DNA of 64,000 nt from NCBI RefSeq assembly GCF_003628145.1, contig NZ_RBZV01000001.1, positions 310,001-374,000 on the forward strand, read 5' to 3'. Positions 52,613 to 60,749 of the stretch are shown here, in pieces. Positions within the stretch are counted from its first letter, which is position 1, and each line of letters starts with the position of its first letter. Source of the DNA: Trinickia fusca (lineage in GTDB: Bacteria; Pseudomonadota; Gammaproteobacteria; Burkholderiales; Burkholderiaceae). The notes under the pieces were generated by a model, which ran no database searches, had not been told where the DNA came from, and saw only the letters and a list, made by a program, of their open reading frames with translations. A program made the position numbers and the translations under genes.

Positions 52613-53254
52613 TCAGTGCGGTTCGGCGCGATGCGCGAGCGGCGTTCTGCCTTTGATCAACGCTTCGAGGCCTGCGAGCTGATAGCTCCAGAACAAGGCG
52701 AAGGCATGCTGAATATCGGCCCCCGACTCGTAGCGCTCGAGAATGGCCGCGATCATGGTCACCGTATTGGCGAAGATCTGCTGCAGCACCATGCTGAAGT
52801 GAGGATCGGCTTCGCCTGGCGCGTGCTTGTGCACGAAATGTTCGGCTTGGCGCGCCATCTCGCGTGTCATGCGTGCGCGTACGTTTTCGTAGCGTGTGCC
52901 TTGCGCGCCGTTGAGCAGGATCAGCACGGGCAGCCGCTGCTCGACCCAGAACGACAGCAAGGCCTTGGCGTGTTCGGAGCCTTCTGCGGTCGCGCTCGAC
53001 CACATGCCTATCGAGGACAGTTCGCGCATTCTCGTGCGCAGCAGCCGCATCAGCCGGCCGGCGTGCGACGGCGAGACGACCGCATCGAACAGGACTTGCT
53101 TGTTCTCGAAGTACTTGTAGATGTTGCTTGCAGTGACATCGGCCTGTTCCGCGATCTCGGCCACCGTTGCGCGCGTGTAGCCGCTGGCGGCGAACGTCGT
53201 GGCGGCGGCCGCCAGAATCCGGTCGCGAACGTCGGCCTTCAAACGCTGGGCCAT
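52613..53254 (-). CDS. TetR family transcriptional regulator
   Basis: 213 residues. The N-terminal HTH is classical (RDRILAAAATTFAASGYTRA, then TVAEIAEQADVTASNIYKYF), with a helical ligand-binding domain after it. It is the second gene of an operon with the amidase: its start lies 16 bp inside the amidase 3' end, so the two are cotranslated. It most likely represses the operon through the palindrome at 54723-54747. The frame extends far upstream, but only from ATG 53254 is TetR homology seen. Confidence 0.92.
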   Translation of the reverse strand: MAQRLKADVRDRILAAAATTFAASGYTRATVAEIAEQADVTASNIYKYFENKQVLFDAVVSPSHAGRLMRLLRTRMRELSSIGMWSSATAEGSEHAKALLSFWVEQRLPVLILLNGAQGTRYENVRARMTREMARQAEHFVHKHAPGEADPHFSMVLQQIFANTVTMIAAILERYESGADIQHAFALFWSYQLAGLEALIKGRTPLAHRAEPH

Positions 53255-54699
53255 AGCAGTTTCTCCTGCAGTCGCAACAGCTGGGGTGCCCACGGCGCCG
53301 CTTCCTCGAGTTCGAACGCGAGGCGGAGCAAGCGCGCGTCGTGGTCGAGCCGGCCCACGAAATGGCAGCCGAGAGGAAGCCCATCGGCGGACCAGTAAAG
53401 CGGGACCGACATGGCCGGGCAGCCCGCCAGCGAGGCCGGGACGGTATAGCCGGCGAGCCGGTTGGTGTGGCTCATCAGCGTCGCGGGATCTTCGGTCGGG
53501 CCGAACTGGCCGAGCGGGAAAGCGGTGAACGGCACGGTGGGGCTCAGCAGCAGATCGACCGGGGCGAGGGCTGCGTGCACCGCGTTGCCGGCGGTGGTCA
53601 GCGCGGCGATCGCCTCGTGCATCCGGGCCGGCGCGAGCGAGCGGGCGCGCCTCACGATCTCGAGCGTGTACGGCTCGATGAGCGCCGTGTCGAAAGCCGG
53701 CCCCATCAACGACGAGACATAGTCGAACAAGCCGGCTAGCGTGGCGCCCGTCAGGTCGAAGAATGCCTGGCTGGCGGCGGGCGCATCGAACTGAGGCCCC
53801 TGAGCGTCGACGACCTCGTGTCCGAGGTCCGCGCACAGCTTCGCGCATGCGTCGAGCGCTTCGAGCGCTTGTGGGGTGGGCAATTCGCCGAACGCGTCCC
53901 GACGATAGACGCCGATGCGAAGCCGAGGCACGCGATGCTCCTGCAACGCTTGCACGGCAGGCAGCGGCGAGGCGTGTCCCGGCGTTTCGACCGCCTTCAG
54001 CCATGCCGCGCTGTCGCGGACCGAACGGCTGACGCAATGATCGCTGATGAGGGAGGCCGTGGGCATGTCCGGCGGCATATCCGTCGCGACGGTTCTGCCG
54101 CGGCTGGGCTTGAATCCGAACAAGCCGGTAAAGGACGCGGGGCCGCGGATCGAGCCGCCGCCATCGGACGCATGGGCAACGGGCACCATGCCGGATGCGA
54201 CCGCCGCCACCGCGCCGCCCGAGGAGCCGCCGGGGGAAAGGTCGAGGCGCCACGGGTTGTGGGTAGCGCCGTTGAGCAGCGGCTCGGTGGTGCCCAGGAG
54301 CCCGAACTCGGAGGTCGCGCTCTTGCCGAGCACGACGAGGCCCGATTGTTCGAGCGCCTGCGCATAAGGCGAAACGGCGGGGGGGCGTTGCCCTTGGAAG
54401 AGCCGTGACCCTGAGCTCGTGGGATGGCCGGGGTAGGCCAGAAGGTCTTTCACGAGCGTGGGCACGCCTGCAAAGACGCTGGTTGCGCCGGTTACGGGCG
54501 CGGCGAGCGCCTGTTTCCGCGCCAAGTCGAAATCGAACGAAGCCAAGGCATTGAGCCGCGGTTGCAGCCGCTCGATCCGCTCGATGGCGGCGTCGATCAA
54601 ATCGATTGCCCGGGCTTCGCCGTTCTTGACGAGCGAGGCCTGAGCTGTCGCATCCATGTCGAGAAACGGAAAACCCTCGGGCCTGCTTTGCGGTGCCAT
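53239..54699 (-). CDS. Amidase signature family protein
   Basis: 486 residues of the GatA/AtzF-type amidase-signature fold. The Ser-cisSer-Lys triad is visible: Lys in PTLVKDLLAYPG, and the two serines in SPGGSSGGAVAAVASGMVP and GGSIRGPASFTGLFGFKP. Members hydrolyse diverse amides, including 6-aminohexanoate-dimer-type and aryl-acyl amides; the substrate here is unknown and no gatB or gatC is nearby. GAGGAGA lies 7-13 nt upstream of ATG 54699. First gene of the amidase-tetR operon. Confidence 0.92.
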   Translation of the reverse strand: MAPQSRPEGFPFLDMDATAQASLVKNGEARAIDLIDAAIERIERLQPRLNALASFDFDLARKQALAAPVTGATSVFAGVPTLVKDLLAYPGHPTSSGSRLFQGQRPPAVSPYAQALEQSGLVVLGKSATSEFGLLGTTEPLLNGATHNPWRLDLSPGGSSGGAVAAVASGMVPVAHASDGGGSIRGPASFTGLFGFKPSRGRTVATDMPPDMPTASLISDHCVSRSVRDSAAWLKAVETPGHASPLPAVQALQEHRVPRLRIGVYRRDAFGELPTPQALEALDACAKLCADLGHEVVDAQGPQFDAPAASQAFFDLTGATLAGLFDYVSSLMGPAFDTALIEPYTLEIVRRARSLAPARMHEAIAALTTAGNAVHAALAPVDLLLSPTVPFTAFPLGQFGPTEDPATLMSHTNRLAGYTVPASLAGCPAMSVPLYWSADGLPLGCHFVGRLDHDARLLRLAFELEEAAPWAPQLLRLQEKLLWPSV

Positions 54700-54722
54700 G
54701 CGGTATCTCCTCAATGACGTTT

Positions 54723-54756
54723 AAAAGAGAATTAATTATTCTCTTTTCGTTGTCAA
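54723..54756 (-). promoter_or_regulatory. Perfect TetR-type operator inside the amidase-tetR promoter
   Basis: AAAAGAGAAT-TAATT-ATTCTCTTTT (54723-54747), 10-bp arms and a 5-bp centre. A perfect minus-strand -35 hexamer TTGACA lies at 54756-54751, so the palindrome covers the -10/spacer region. A bound dimer would block polymerase: a standard autoregulated TetR layout. Confidence 0.7.
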
Positions 54757-54910
54757 GCGTTCGACGATGAGAGGAGGGCGCATGAACCGTGGCCCCTGCG
54801 TCGATGTGGCGGAGGGTTTTGCTTACCTCTTGACGCATGCACGTTTTACGGTGACGTTCGCGAAAGCAGGGCATATCGAGCGACTGCACTGCGAACGGCG
54901 GCGCTGGTGG

Positions 54911-54916
54911 TAGAAT
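54911..54916 (+). promoter_or_regulatory. Probable -10 element of the tRNA-Leu gene
   Basis: TAGAAT, 12 bp before the mature tRNA 5' end, would give a leader of about 6 nt. No good -35 hexamer is seen at the right distance. Confidence 0.4.
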
Positions 54917-54928
54917 CGCGTCCGCCCT

Positions 54929-55285
54929 GCCCGGGTGATGAAATTGGTAAACATAGCGGACTTAAGCAATTGAGTGCCCGGCTGGAAACGGTCGGTGCAG
55001 AACCCTTCAAATTCGGCGAATCCCCTGGTGCGTACACGCGCCGAGGCAACACCGAGCCAAGCCCGATAGTGCGGTCGTCACGGCCCGCTTCGCGGAAGGT
55101 GTAGAGACTAGACGGGGGGCGCCTAAAGCGGCATGCGACGCGCACAGCGTGGCCGGCCGCCAAGGCGAAGGCATAGTCCAGCGCACGAACGGCAACGCTT
55201 CGCGCCGCGCCGGCATCGAAAGATGCAGTGTGACGAAAATCCGCCGCCTAACGGCCTGCCGGTTCGAGTCCGGTCCCGGGCACCA
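54929..55285 (+). tRNA. tRNA-Leu(UAA), interrupted by a group I intron
   Basis: The exons 54929-54963 and 55236-55285 join into a complete class II tRNA. GCCCGGG (54929-54935) pairs with CCCGGGC (55275-55281); the encoded CCA is at 55283-55285. The anticodon stem is GCGGA/TCCGC and the spliced loop CTTAAAA gives anticodon UAA. The T arm has GGTTCGAGTCC. The long variable arm (CGCCTAACGGC region) is typical of tRNA-Leu. The intron interrupts the anticodon between the first and second base (U34 | A35), the same place as the cyanobacterial tRNA-Leu(UAA) intron. Confidence 0.93.
54964..55235 (+). other. Group I intron (Azoarcus-like, IC3 type), 272 nt
   Basis: Conserved core elements, in order: P TCAAATTCGGCGAA (55007-55020), Q ACCGAGCCAAGC (55051-55062), R AAGGTGTAGAGACTAGACGG (55096-55115) and S GAAGGCATAGTCCAG (55167-55181). 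GACTA (55106-55110) with TAGTC (55174-55178) forms P7, the guanosine site. They closely match the Azoarcus tRNA-Ile intron as I recall it. The 5' exon end ACUU pairs with intron GAGU (starting at 54972) to form P1 with the required U-G wobble at the splice site, and the intron ends in G at 55235. No homing endonuclease is encoded. Confidence 0.9.
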
Positions 55286-55650
55286 CTTCTACCTGTGGCC
55301 ACAGCAAGCGAGGCGCTGACGCGCTTGAACGGCCCTCGCGGCGGCAACCACGCCCCATGCATCAATCATCCGGCGCACCGGATGCCATGTCCTGATCACC
55401 GGGATTGGCCTATATTACCCAGCCGTCATCCTGTCTCTCCGACGTTAAAACGGCATTTTTTTGCGAATGCGCTGCGATATCGGATGCCGGCTCTTTGATA
55501 ACGGGTTGTAATCTTCTTTCGACAAGATGACGGCTGTTACGTCATTGATTCTTGATGACGCTCGTCATGTCGGTGATGCCTCGCATCGGCGGCTCCTGCG
55601 GTGTGTGGCGCTCGTACCGACGCAATTCAACGCGTGATTGGAGATCCCCG
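55286..55650. other. Intergenic region after tRNA-Leu
   Basis: 365 bp without a gene. There is no integrase or attachment-site duplication visible beside the tRNA. The right half holds four TGACG half-sites upstream of the GlcG-like gene. Confidence 0.55.
55527..55568. promoter_or_regulatory. Two TGACG palindromes upstream of the GlcG-like gene
   Basis: ATGACG-N7-CGTCAT (55527-55545) and, 9 bp on, ATGACG-N2-CGTCAT (55555-55568). Four identical half-sites in 42 bp suggest a GntR-like operator; no GntR gene is nearby. Confidence 0.45.
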
Positions 55651-56151
55651 ATGAAGAAGGTCTTTACTTTCGCATTCGCCGTCGCTGCCGCCGCGCTGTC
55701 TTCCTCCGCGATTGCTGGCGTGGAATCCACTTTGACGCTTCAACAGGCGATCGATGCCACGACCGAAGCGCTTCACGCTTGTGCGGCTAAAGGCTATAAG
55801 GTTGCAGTCACCGTCGTCGATCCCGATGGGGTGATCAAACTGCAGGCGCGCGGCGACGACAGTCCGATCCATTCCCGGCAATTCTCTTTTCGCAAAGCCT
55901 TCACCGTGATGAGCATGGGGCCGATGGTTGGAGGGGACAGTTCGAGCGGCGTCATTCAATTCATCAACAGCAAGAATCCCGCTGGAACCGCCACGGTGGG
56001 CGCCGCCTCTCCCGATCTCCTGTTCCTGCCGGGTGCCGTGCTGCTGAAATAGGATGGGCGGGCGATCGGTGCCATCGGTGTCAGCGGTGCACCATTGAGC
56101 AGCGATGACGAAGTCTGTGCCGAAGCAGGGGCCGCCAAGGTCCGGCAGTGA
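55651..56151 (+). pseudogene. GlcG/HbpS-like heme-binding family protein, interrupted by an in-frame amber codon
   Basis: A signal peptide (MKKVFTFAFAVAAAALSSSA) precedes a GlcG/HbpS domain: LTLQQAIDATTEALHACAAK, VTVVDPDGVIKLQARGDDSP, FSFRKAFTVM. After LLFLPGAVLLK comes TAG at 56050-56052, and the same frame continues with DGRAIGAIGVSGAPLSSDDE and a normal C-terminus to TGA at 56149-56151. The continuation is the conserved last strand and helix of the family. One point mutation therefore truncates the product to 133 of 166 residues, unless the codon is suppressed or is a sequencing error. GGAGATCCCCG precedes the ATG. Confidence 0.85.
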
Positions 56152-56345
56152 TTCGCCCGCGCTGAAGGGCAGGTCTCTCGCCGCCCCTGAGGCAGAGACC
56201 TGCGCCGCCCCTGAGTCCCGTACGGGATGCAGCATGGACGCCTTTGCGTCCTCAACGTTGCCGCCCAGCCCAAAGGCGTCCTGTGCGGATCGGGAGCACG
56301 GAGGCCTCTTTGCTGCTAATGTCCTTTTTTTTCAGAGCCGAACCT

Positions 56346-56642
56346 ATGCCTTTGGTCAATTTCAAAGCCGTTGCCGATGATTTGACTACCGCCTGGAAGT
56401 CGTCGGTTGTCGGTCAGATTGGAGCAGCGAAAATCAAAACGCTCAGAATGGATGAGCAGCCCTATGAAGAAGAAACGCACGACTACAACGAAGGGTTGCT
56501 CGTAGTCGATGGAAAGCTGCTTTTGCAGGTCGAACAAGAACAGGTCGTGGTGGAAGCCGGGCAAATGTATCTTGCACTGGCAGGTACGCCGCACGCGGTC
56601 TTGCCAGGCAGCCACGGTACGCTGGTCATTATCGACGTGTAA
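56346..56642 (+). CDS. Cupin-domain protein
   Basis: 98-residue single-domain cupin. Motif 1 region is EEETHDYNEGLLVVDGKLLL, with only one of the two usual His residues but the Glu kept; motif 2 is GQMYLALAGTPHAVLPGSHG with its His. Metal binding by His/Glu/His is possible; no reaction can be assigned. ATG 56346 has a weak ribosome-binding site, and in-frame codons further upstream lack cupin homology. It follows the broken GlcG-like gene by 194 bp. Confidence 0.78.
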   Translation: MPLVNFKAVADDLTTAWKSSVVGQIGAAKIKTLRMDEQPYEEETHDYNEGLLVVDGKLLLQVEQEQVVVEAGQMYLALAGTPHAVLPGSHGTLVIIDV

Positions 56643-56973
56643 GGCGCGTCAATTCGCCCGAGCCCGCGCGCTTTGGCCGCGAGGGGCGTGAGCCATTCAC
56701 GGCGCGAGCGAGCGCTCAATCTCAAAATTTCTGCGTGCGTTACAAATGTTGCGAAGTATTACAACACTCCCTTACAATCCGTCCACGAAGGAATGATTCC
56801 CGCTCGGATTCAATGCTCGACGTGTCCGATTGGCTGTTTATTTCGCCGTTCGGTGCGAGAGTCGTTCCTATAGGCGATTAATGGGGGGCTTTGGTCTCCT
56901 GTCGATTCGTTGTCAGCGTCCCAGCATCGGGTTGGGCTTAAGCTGATTCCGCAGTCAAGCCATGGAGCCAAGC
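56643..56973. other. Intergenic region upstream of fliD
   Basis: 331 bp without a gene. TTACAA occurs three times (56739, 56758, 56771) in an AT-rich patch. A search for a sigma-28 promoter before fliD finds a GCGATTAA near 56873 but no TAAA at the required spacing. Confidence 0.5.
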
Positions 56974-58386
56974 ATGGGAACGGTTTCTCCGTCTTCGAAC
57001 ACGACGCTGCTGCAGCAAGCGGCGCAATCCATTGTGAGCGGCGCCACCGGCTCGTCGCTCGATGTGAATACGTTGGTCTCAGCCATCGTGATGGCGAAGA
57101 TTGCCGGACGCGCATCGGCGATCGCCAATCAGCAGAAGAGCGGCAACACGATGTTGTCGGCGCTGGGCATGATGAAATCCTCGTTGGGGACGCTGCAAAC
57201 GTCGCTGGCAGGCTTGTCGGACGGCAGCATTTTCACGCAATTCGCCGCCACCGCCAGCGGCAAAGGCATCACCGCGACGACGACGGGGGGCGCCGCCGCC
57301 GGTTCGTACGCGGTCAATGTGCAACAGCTCGCCACCGCAAACCAGATTTCCTCGAAAGCGTTCGCGGCGAAAGCGACGCTTGGCACGGGCACGCTGACGA
57401 TCGGCATCGGTAGCGCCTCGATGACGCTGAATCTCGATTCGAAGAACAACACGCTCGCGGGCATCGCATCGGCGATCAACGGAGCGGCGAACAATCCCGG
57501 CGTAACGGCGGCGGTCGTCACGGGCACCGACGGCCAGCACCTCGTGCTCACATCGGCGCAAACCGGCGCTGCGAACATCGTCTCGGTCTCGGCGGGTGCC
57601 GGCGTCGACTCGAATATGGCGACGGCGAACTTCACGCAGGTCGAGGCCGCGCAAGACGCGAAGCTCACGATCAGCGGCAGCGCGGTGACGAGCGCCAGCA
57701 ACACGGTCAAGGATGCGCTCACGGGTGTCACGCTCAACCTGACGTCGGCTGCGGTCGGCTCGCCGCAGACGATCAGCGTGGCGGCCGATCCGTCGGCCAT
57801 CGCGTTGGCCGTTCAAGGCTTCCAGAAAGCGTACAACGCCTGGGTAGCTCAGCATAAGTCGCTGTCGTCGTATGACCCGTCGACCGCCCAGGCGGGCCCG
57901 TTGCTTGGCGACGCGATGCTCAATTCGGCCGTCAACGGCATCGGCGGCATCATGGCGAGCGGCGTCGCGCAAGGTGGCAAGACGTACAGTCTCGCGCAGA
58001 TCGGTCTCGATTTGAAACACGACGGCACGCTGGGGTTCGATCAGGCCAAACTGCAATCGACGCTTTCGGCCAATCCGACGTTGGTGTCGTCGGTGTTCAA
58101 CGGTACGAACGGTATCGGCCAGCAGATGAACAAGTTTCTCGATGCGTATACGCAAACGACCATCGGACAGGTGGATAAGCGTACGGCGTCGATCAACTCG
58201 AGCCTGTTGACCGTCTCGAAGCAACAGAACGAGTTGGTTGCCTATCAGCAGACGCTCACGACGCAGTACAACGCACAGTTCACTGCTCTGAACCGGCTGC
58301 TGACCAGGGTGAACAACAACAGGAACTATCTGAATCAGTTGTTCGGCGGCAACGGCTCCCCGGGCACCATGAACAAATCGGCCTAA
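56974..58386 (+). CDS. fliD: Flagellar hook-associated protein 2 (filament cap), FliD
   Basis: 470-residue filament-capping protein, which promotes flagellin assembly at the filament tip. FliD_N begins near SSLDVNTLVSAIVMAKIAGR; the FliD_C domain spans the second half (KAYNAWVAQHKSLSSYDPST, GIGGIMASG, then YSLAQIGLDLKHDGTLGFD), and the coiled-coil tail ends TALNRLLTRVNNNRNYLNQL. I prefer ATG 56974 because GGAG is 6 nt upstream; ATG 56962 is in frame. It is an orphan: no fliS, fliT or flagellin gene is adjacent, so it may be a second fliD copy. Confidence 0.9.
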   Translation: MGTVSPSSNTTLLQQAAQSIVSGATGSSLDVNTLVSAIVMAKIAGRASAIANQQKSGNTMLSALGMMKSSLGTLQTSLAGLSDGSIFTQFAATASGKGITATTTGGAAAGSYAVNVQQLATANQISSKAFAAKATLGTGTLTIGIGSASMTLNLDSKNNTLAGIASAINGAANNPGVTAAVVTGTDGQHLVLTSAQTGAANIVSVSAGAGVDSNMATANFTQVEAAQDAKLTISGSAVTSASNTVKDALTGVTLNLTSAAVGSPQTISVAADPSAIALAVQGFQKAYNAWVAQHKSLSSYDPSTAQAGPLLGDAMLNSAVNGIGGIMASGVAQGGKTYSLAQIGLDLKHDGTLGFDQAKLQSTLSANPTLVSSVFNGTNGIGQQMNKFLDAYTQTTIGQVDKRTASINSSLLTVSKQQNELVAYQQTLTTQYNAQFTALNRLLTRVNNNRNYLNQLFGGNGSPGTMNKSA

Positions 58387-58590
58387 CCGGCCGCTCAATA
58401 TCTTCCGCAATCGTCATCCGGGCGGAGACGGGAAACGTCGAGCACGCCAGCGAACTGCGGAGAGAGCGAAACGCGATACCTCGCCCGGGGCGCTATTGTT
58501 TTAGCGTCGAGGGATCGCAATTTTTTGCACTGGCAGGTGCGAGCGCGGGGGGCGGGCTACAATGGCCCCCGCTCGAATATTCGCCCAGTC

Positions 58591-59001
58591 ATGAAGAAAA
58601 TCCGCCTCTCGTTGCTCGCCTCCCTGCCGTTCGTGCTCGCTTTGCCGACGGCCTGCACGCTCTATCAGAACCCCACCCTGTGCAAACAGCAGATGCGCAG
58701 CGAACTCGCACAAGCGTCGCCGGCGGCGAAACTGTCGGTGTCGCATGTGGGCGTCGGTATTCGCGGTTCGCGTGTCGTCGTCGAAGGCTCGATCGAGGCG
58801 CCGGCCGCCGCATCGAGCAGCGCGCCGGCCTCCGCCGCGGCGGGTAAACCATCGAAGACGGTCAAGGCGGCTGCCGCAGAATGCACGTTCGACGGCGCGT
58901 CGTTGACGGCGTTGCGCTGGCTTTCGCCGCAGGAACTCGCCGAACCGCACAGTGATAAGCAGGACGACCCGCAAGACGCGCCGCACGACGCTCAAAACTG
59001 A
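58591..59001 (+). CDS. Predicted lipoprotein, unknown function
   Basis: 136 residues. A lipoprotein signal (MKKIRLSLLASLPFVLALPT) ends in a TAC lipobox around Cys22. A conserved-looking N-terminal part (LYQNPTLCKQQMRSELAQAS) is followed by VSHVGVGIRGSRVVVEGSIE, an Ala/Ser-rich linker and an acidic tail. TACAAT at about 58558-58563 could be the -10 of its promoter. I do not recognise the family. Codon use matches neighbouring genes. Confidence 0.72.
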   Translation: MKKIRLSLLASLPFVLALPTACTLYQNPTLCKQQMRSELAQASPAAKLSVSHVGVGIRGSRVVVEGSIEAPAAASSSAPASAAAGKPSKTVKAAAAECTFDGASLTALRWLSPQELAEPHSDKQDDPQDAPHDAQN

Positions 59002-59069
59002 GCGCTGGCGCGCTGTCGGCGCACGCCGACGGTGCTACGATTTGTGTCGACAAGTCGAGGGAGGCGGAT

Positions 59070-59300
59070 ATGGACGGCTTCGTCAGGCATCGAATAGAGG
59101 GCGTGTCGGTCGACATCGAAGTGGTTCCGGCGGCGCCACGCGGTTTTACCGCGCGGTTCAGGCTCGTCGGCGGCGCACGCGAGCCCGATTGGCATGATGC
59201 CGTGCACGTCACGCATGGCCCATTTTCGAGTCAGCAGGCGGCCGAGGAGGCCGCCAAATCAGAGGCCCTCGTGCGCATTCTGGCGCATGGTTCGTCATGA
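59070..59300 (+). CDS. Small conserved-type hypothetical protein
   Basis: 76 residues, soluble, no signal peptide. The beta-rich N-terminal half (GVSVDIEVVPAAPRGFTARF) is followed by a helical C-terminal end (SQQAAEEAAKSEALVRILAH), resembling small single-domain stress or dsRNA-binding-like folds, though I cannot assign a family. GAGGGAGG lies 6 nt upstream of ATG 59070, a strong site. It lies between a lipoprotein gene and bamC on the same strand. Confidence 0.65.
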   Translation: MDGFVRHRIEGVSVDIEVVPAAPRGFTARFRLVGGAREPDWHDAVHVTHGPFSSQQAAEEAAKSEALVRILAHGSS

Positions 59301-59454
59301 ACCAGGGGCTGTCATAGGGAGTGCAGGGCCGGGCGTTCGATCATTTGCGAGCGCGTCCGGCCATGCAGGTTTTGCACAGTCGGCCGGGACCGGTAAAATG
59401 CGCGGTTGATCCACGGAAATATCGCCGTGGCGAAAGCGCAAGGATTCCCCGAAC

Positions 59455-60672
59455 ATGACTGATCTTCGTATTACCTCGCGGTTCGCAGCTCTGCTTCTCG
59501 CCGGCGGCTTCGTTGCCGGCTGTAGTTCGCCGTCGCCCACCCAGGTCGACTACAAAAGCGATTCGAAGTCGAAAGAAGTGTCGCTTGCCGTTCCGCCCAA
59601 CATGATCGAGGAAACGTCCGATCAGCGCTCGTTGCCGCCGCAGGGCGGCCAGGCTTCGCTCTCCGGTCTCGAGCAGGTTCAACAAGTGGCGCCGCCCGAG
59701 AACGCCGTCGTGCCTCCCGTTGCCGGCATGCACCTGCAGCGTGACGGCAGCGAAAGCTGGCTCGTCATCGACGGCAAGTCGCCCGACGACGTGTGGGCGA
59801 AAGTGCGCCGCTTCTGGCAGGAGCAGGGCTTCCTGCTCGTCGTCGACCAGCGCGACAAGCACGTGATGGAAACCGATTGGAACGAAACGCGCGCGCAGAT
59901 CAACGAGGGCCTGATTCGCAATACGCTCTCGAAGGCGATGGGCAATTCGTACGTCGCGGCAGAGCGCAACAAGTTCCGTACGCGCCTTGAAGTCGCGCCG
60001 AACGGCGGTACCTATCTGTTCATCAGCCAAAAGGGCATGCGCGAGGCGCTGACCGGGGCGAACAACGAGTCGACCAAGTGGGAGCCCAAGCCGAACGATC
60101 CCGCCCTCGAGACCGAATATCTGAAGCGGCTCATGGCCGTGCTCGCTCGTGCCGACGTGTCGGGCAATGCACACGACACCGCTGCCGATCAGTCGGCAAC
60201 TGCGCCTCATGCTGCGTCCGGCGCGGCATCGAAGGCCGACAGCAAGGCGGCGACGGTCGCCGCGCAAAATGTCGCCGCGGCCGGGCAGGCTCAGGGCGCG
60301 AAGGTTGCCACGCTCGAGACGCCGGTGGTGGCGCAGCCCGAGATCACGCTCGATGAGCCGTATGAGCGCGCTTGGCTGCGCGTCGGCATCGCGCTCGACC
60401 GCAGCAGCTTTACCGTCGACGACCGCGATCACAACCAGGGCCTGTACTTCATCCGCTACGTTGATCCGAAGGATACGAGCGCGGACGAGCAGGGCTTCTG
60501 GAGCCAGGTCTTCCATGGCAAGACGGAGAAGATCGCGAAGCAATACCGCATCAACGTGCGTGCCGTCACCGAGAACCAGACGCGCGTGGCCGTCGTCGAC
60601 GAGAAGGGCAATGTCGACACGTCTGCGCCGGCGAAGCAGATCATGGCGCTCGTCATCGATCAGTTGCGGTAA
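59455..60672 (+). CDS. bamC: Outer membrane protein assembly factor BamC
   Basis: 405-residue lipoprotein of the beta-barrel assembly machine. The signal ends at the VAGC lipobox near residue 22. The conserved unstructured N-terminal stretch that binds BamD is present (VDYKSDSKSKEVSLAVPPNM). Two helix-grip domains follow (RDGSESWLVIDGKSPDDVWA, FWQEQGFLLVVDQRDKHVME; then LDEPYERAWLRVGIALDRSS, KIAKQYRINVRAVTE), joined by an Ala/Gln-rich linker. The dapA gene often upstream of bamC is not seen here. A TAAAAT -10-like hexamer lies about 60 bp upstream. Closed by an intrinsic terminator. Confidence 0.93.
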   Translation: MTDLRITSRFAALLLAGGFVAGCSSPSPTQVDYKSDSKSKEVSLAVPPNMIEETSDQRSLPPQGGQASLSGLEQVQQVAPPENAVVPPVAGMHLQRDGSESWLVIDGKSPDDVWAKVRRFWQEQGFLLVVDQRDKHVMETDWNETRAQINEGLIRNTLSKAMGNSYVAAERNKFRTRLEVAPNGGTYLFISQKGMREALTGANNESTKWEPKPNDPALETEYLKRLMAVLARADVSGNAHDTAADQSATAPHAASGAASKADSKAATVAAQNVAAAGQAQGAKVATLETPVVAQPEITLDEPYERAWLRVGIALDRSSFTVDDRDHNQGLYFIRYVDPKDTSADEQGFWSQVFHGKTEKIAKQYRINVRAVTENQTRVAVVDEKGNVDTSAPAKQIMALVIDQLR

Positions 60673-60719
60673 GCATGATTGACGAAGGCCCCCTCGGCTG
60701 GTGATGATCGAGGGGAACG

Positions 60720-60745
60720 AAAGGCGCCCACTGTGGCGCCTTTTT
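60720..60745 (+). terminator. Intrinsic terminator of bamC
   Basis: AAAGGCGCC-CACTGT-GGCGCCTTT with two more T residues following the stem; a compact, perfect hairpin 47 bp after the stop codon. Confidence 0.85.
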
Positions 60746-60749
60746 GTTA

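Noticed and set aside
53255-54889. 758-codon open frame that would fuse the TetR gene to upstream sequence
   Set aside because: The extra part is the antisense-like shadow of the amidase gene, Arg/Ala/Pro-rich; TetR homology begins at 53254.
55133-55498. 121-codon ORF overlapping the tRNA-Leu 3' half and intron
   Set aside because: It runs through the intron core and the second exon, which are fully explained as RNA; no ribosome-binding site.
54929-55650. Genomic island integrated at tRNA-Leu
   Set aside because: No integrase, no repeated tRNA 3' end and no composition change downstream; the interruption is an intron.
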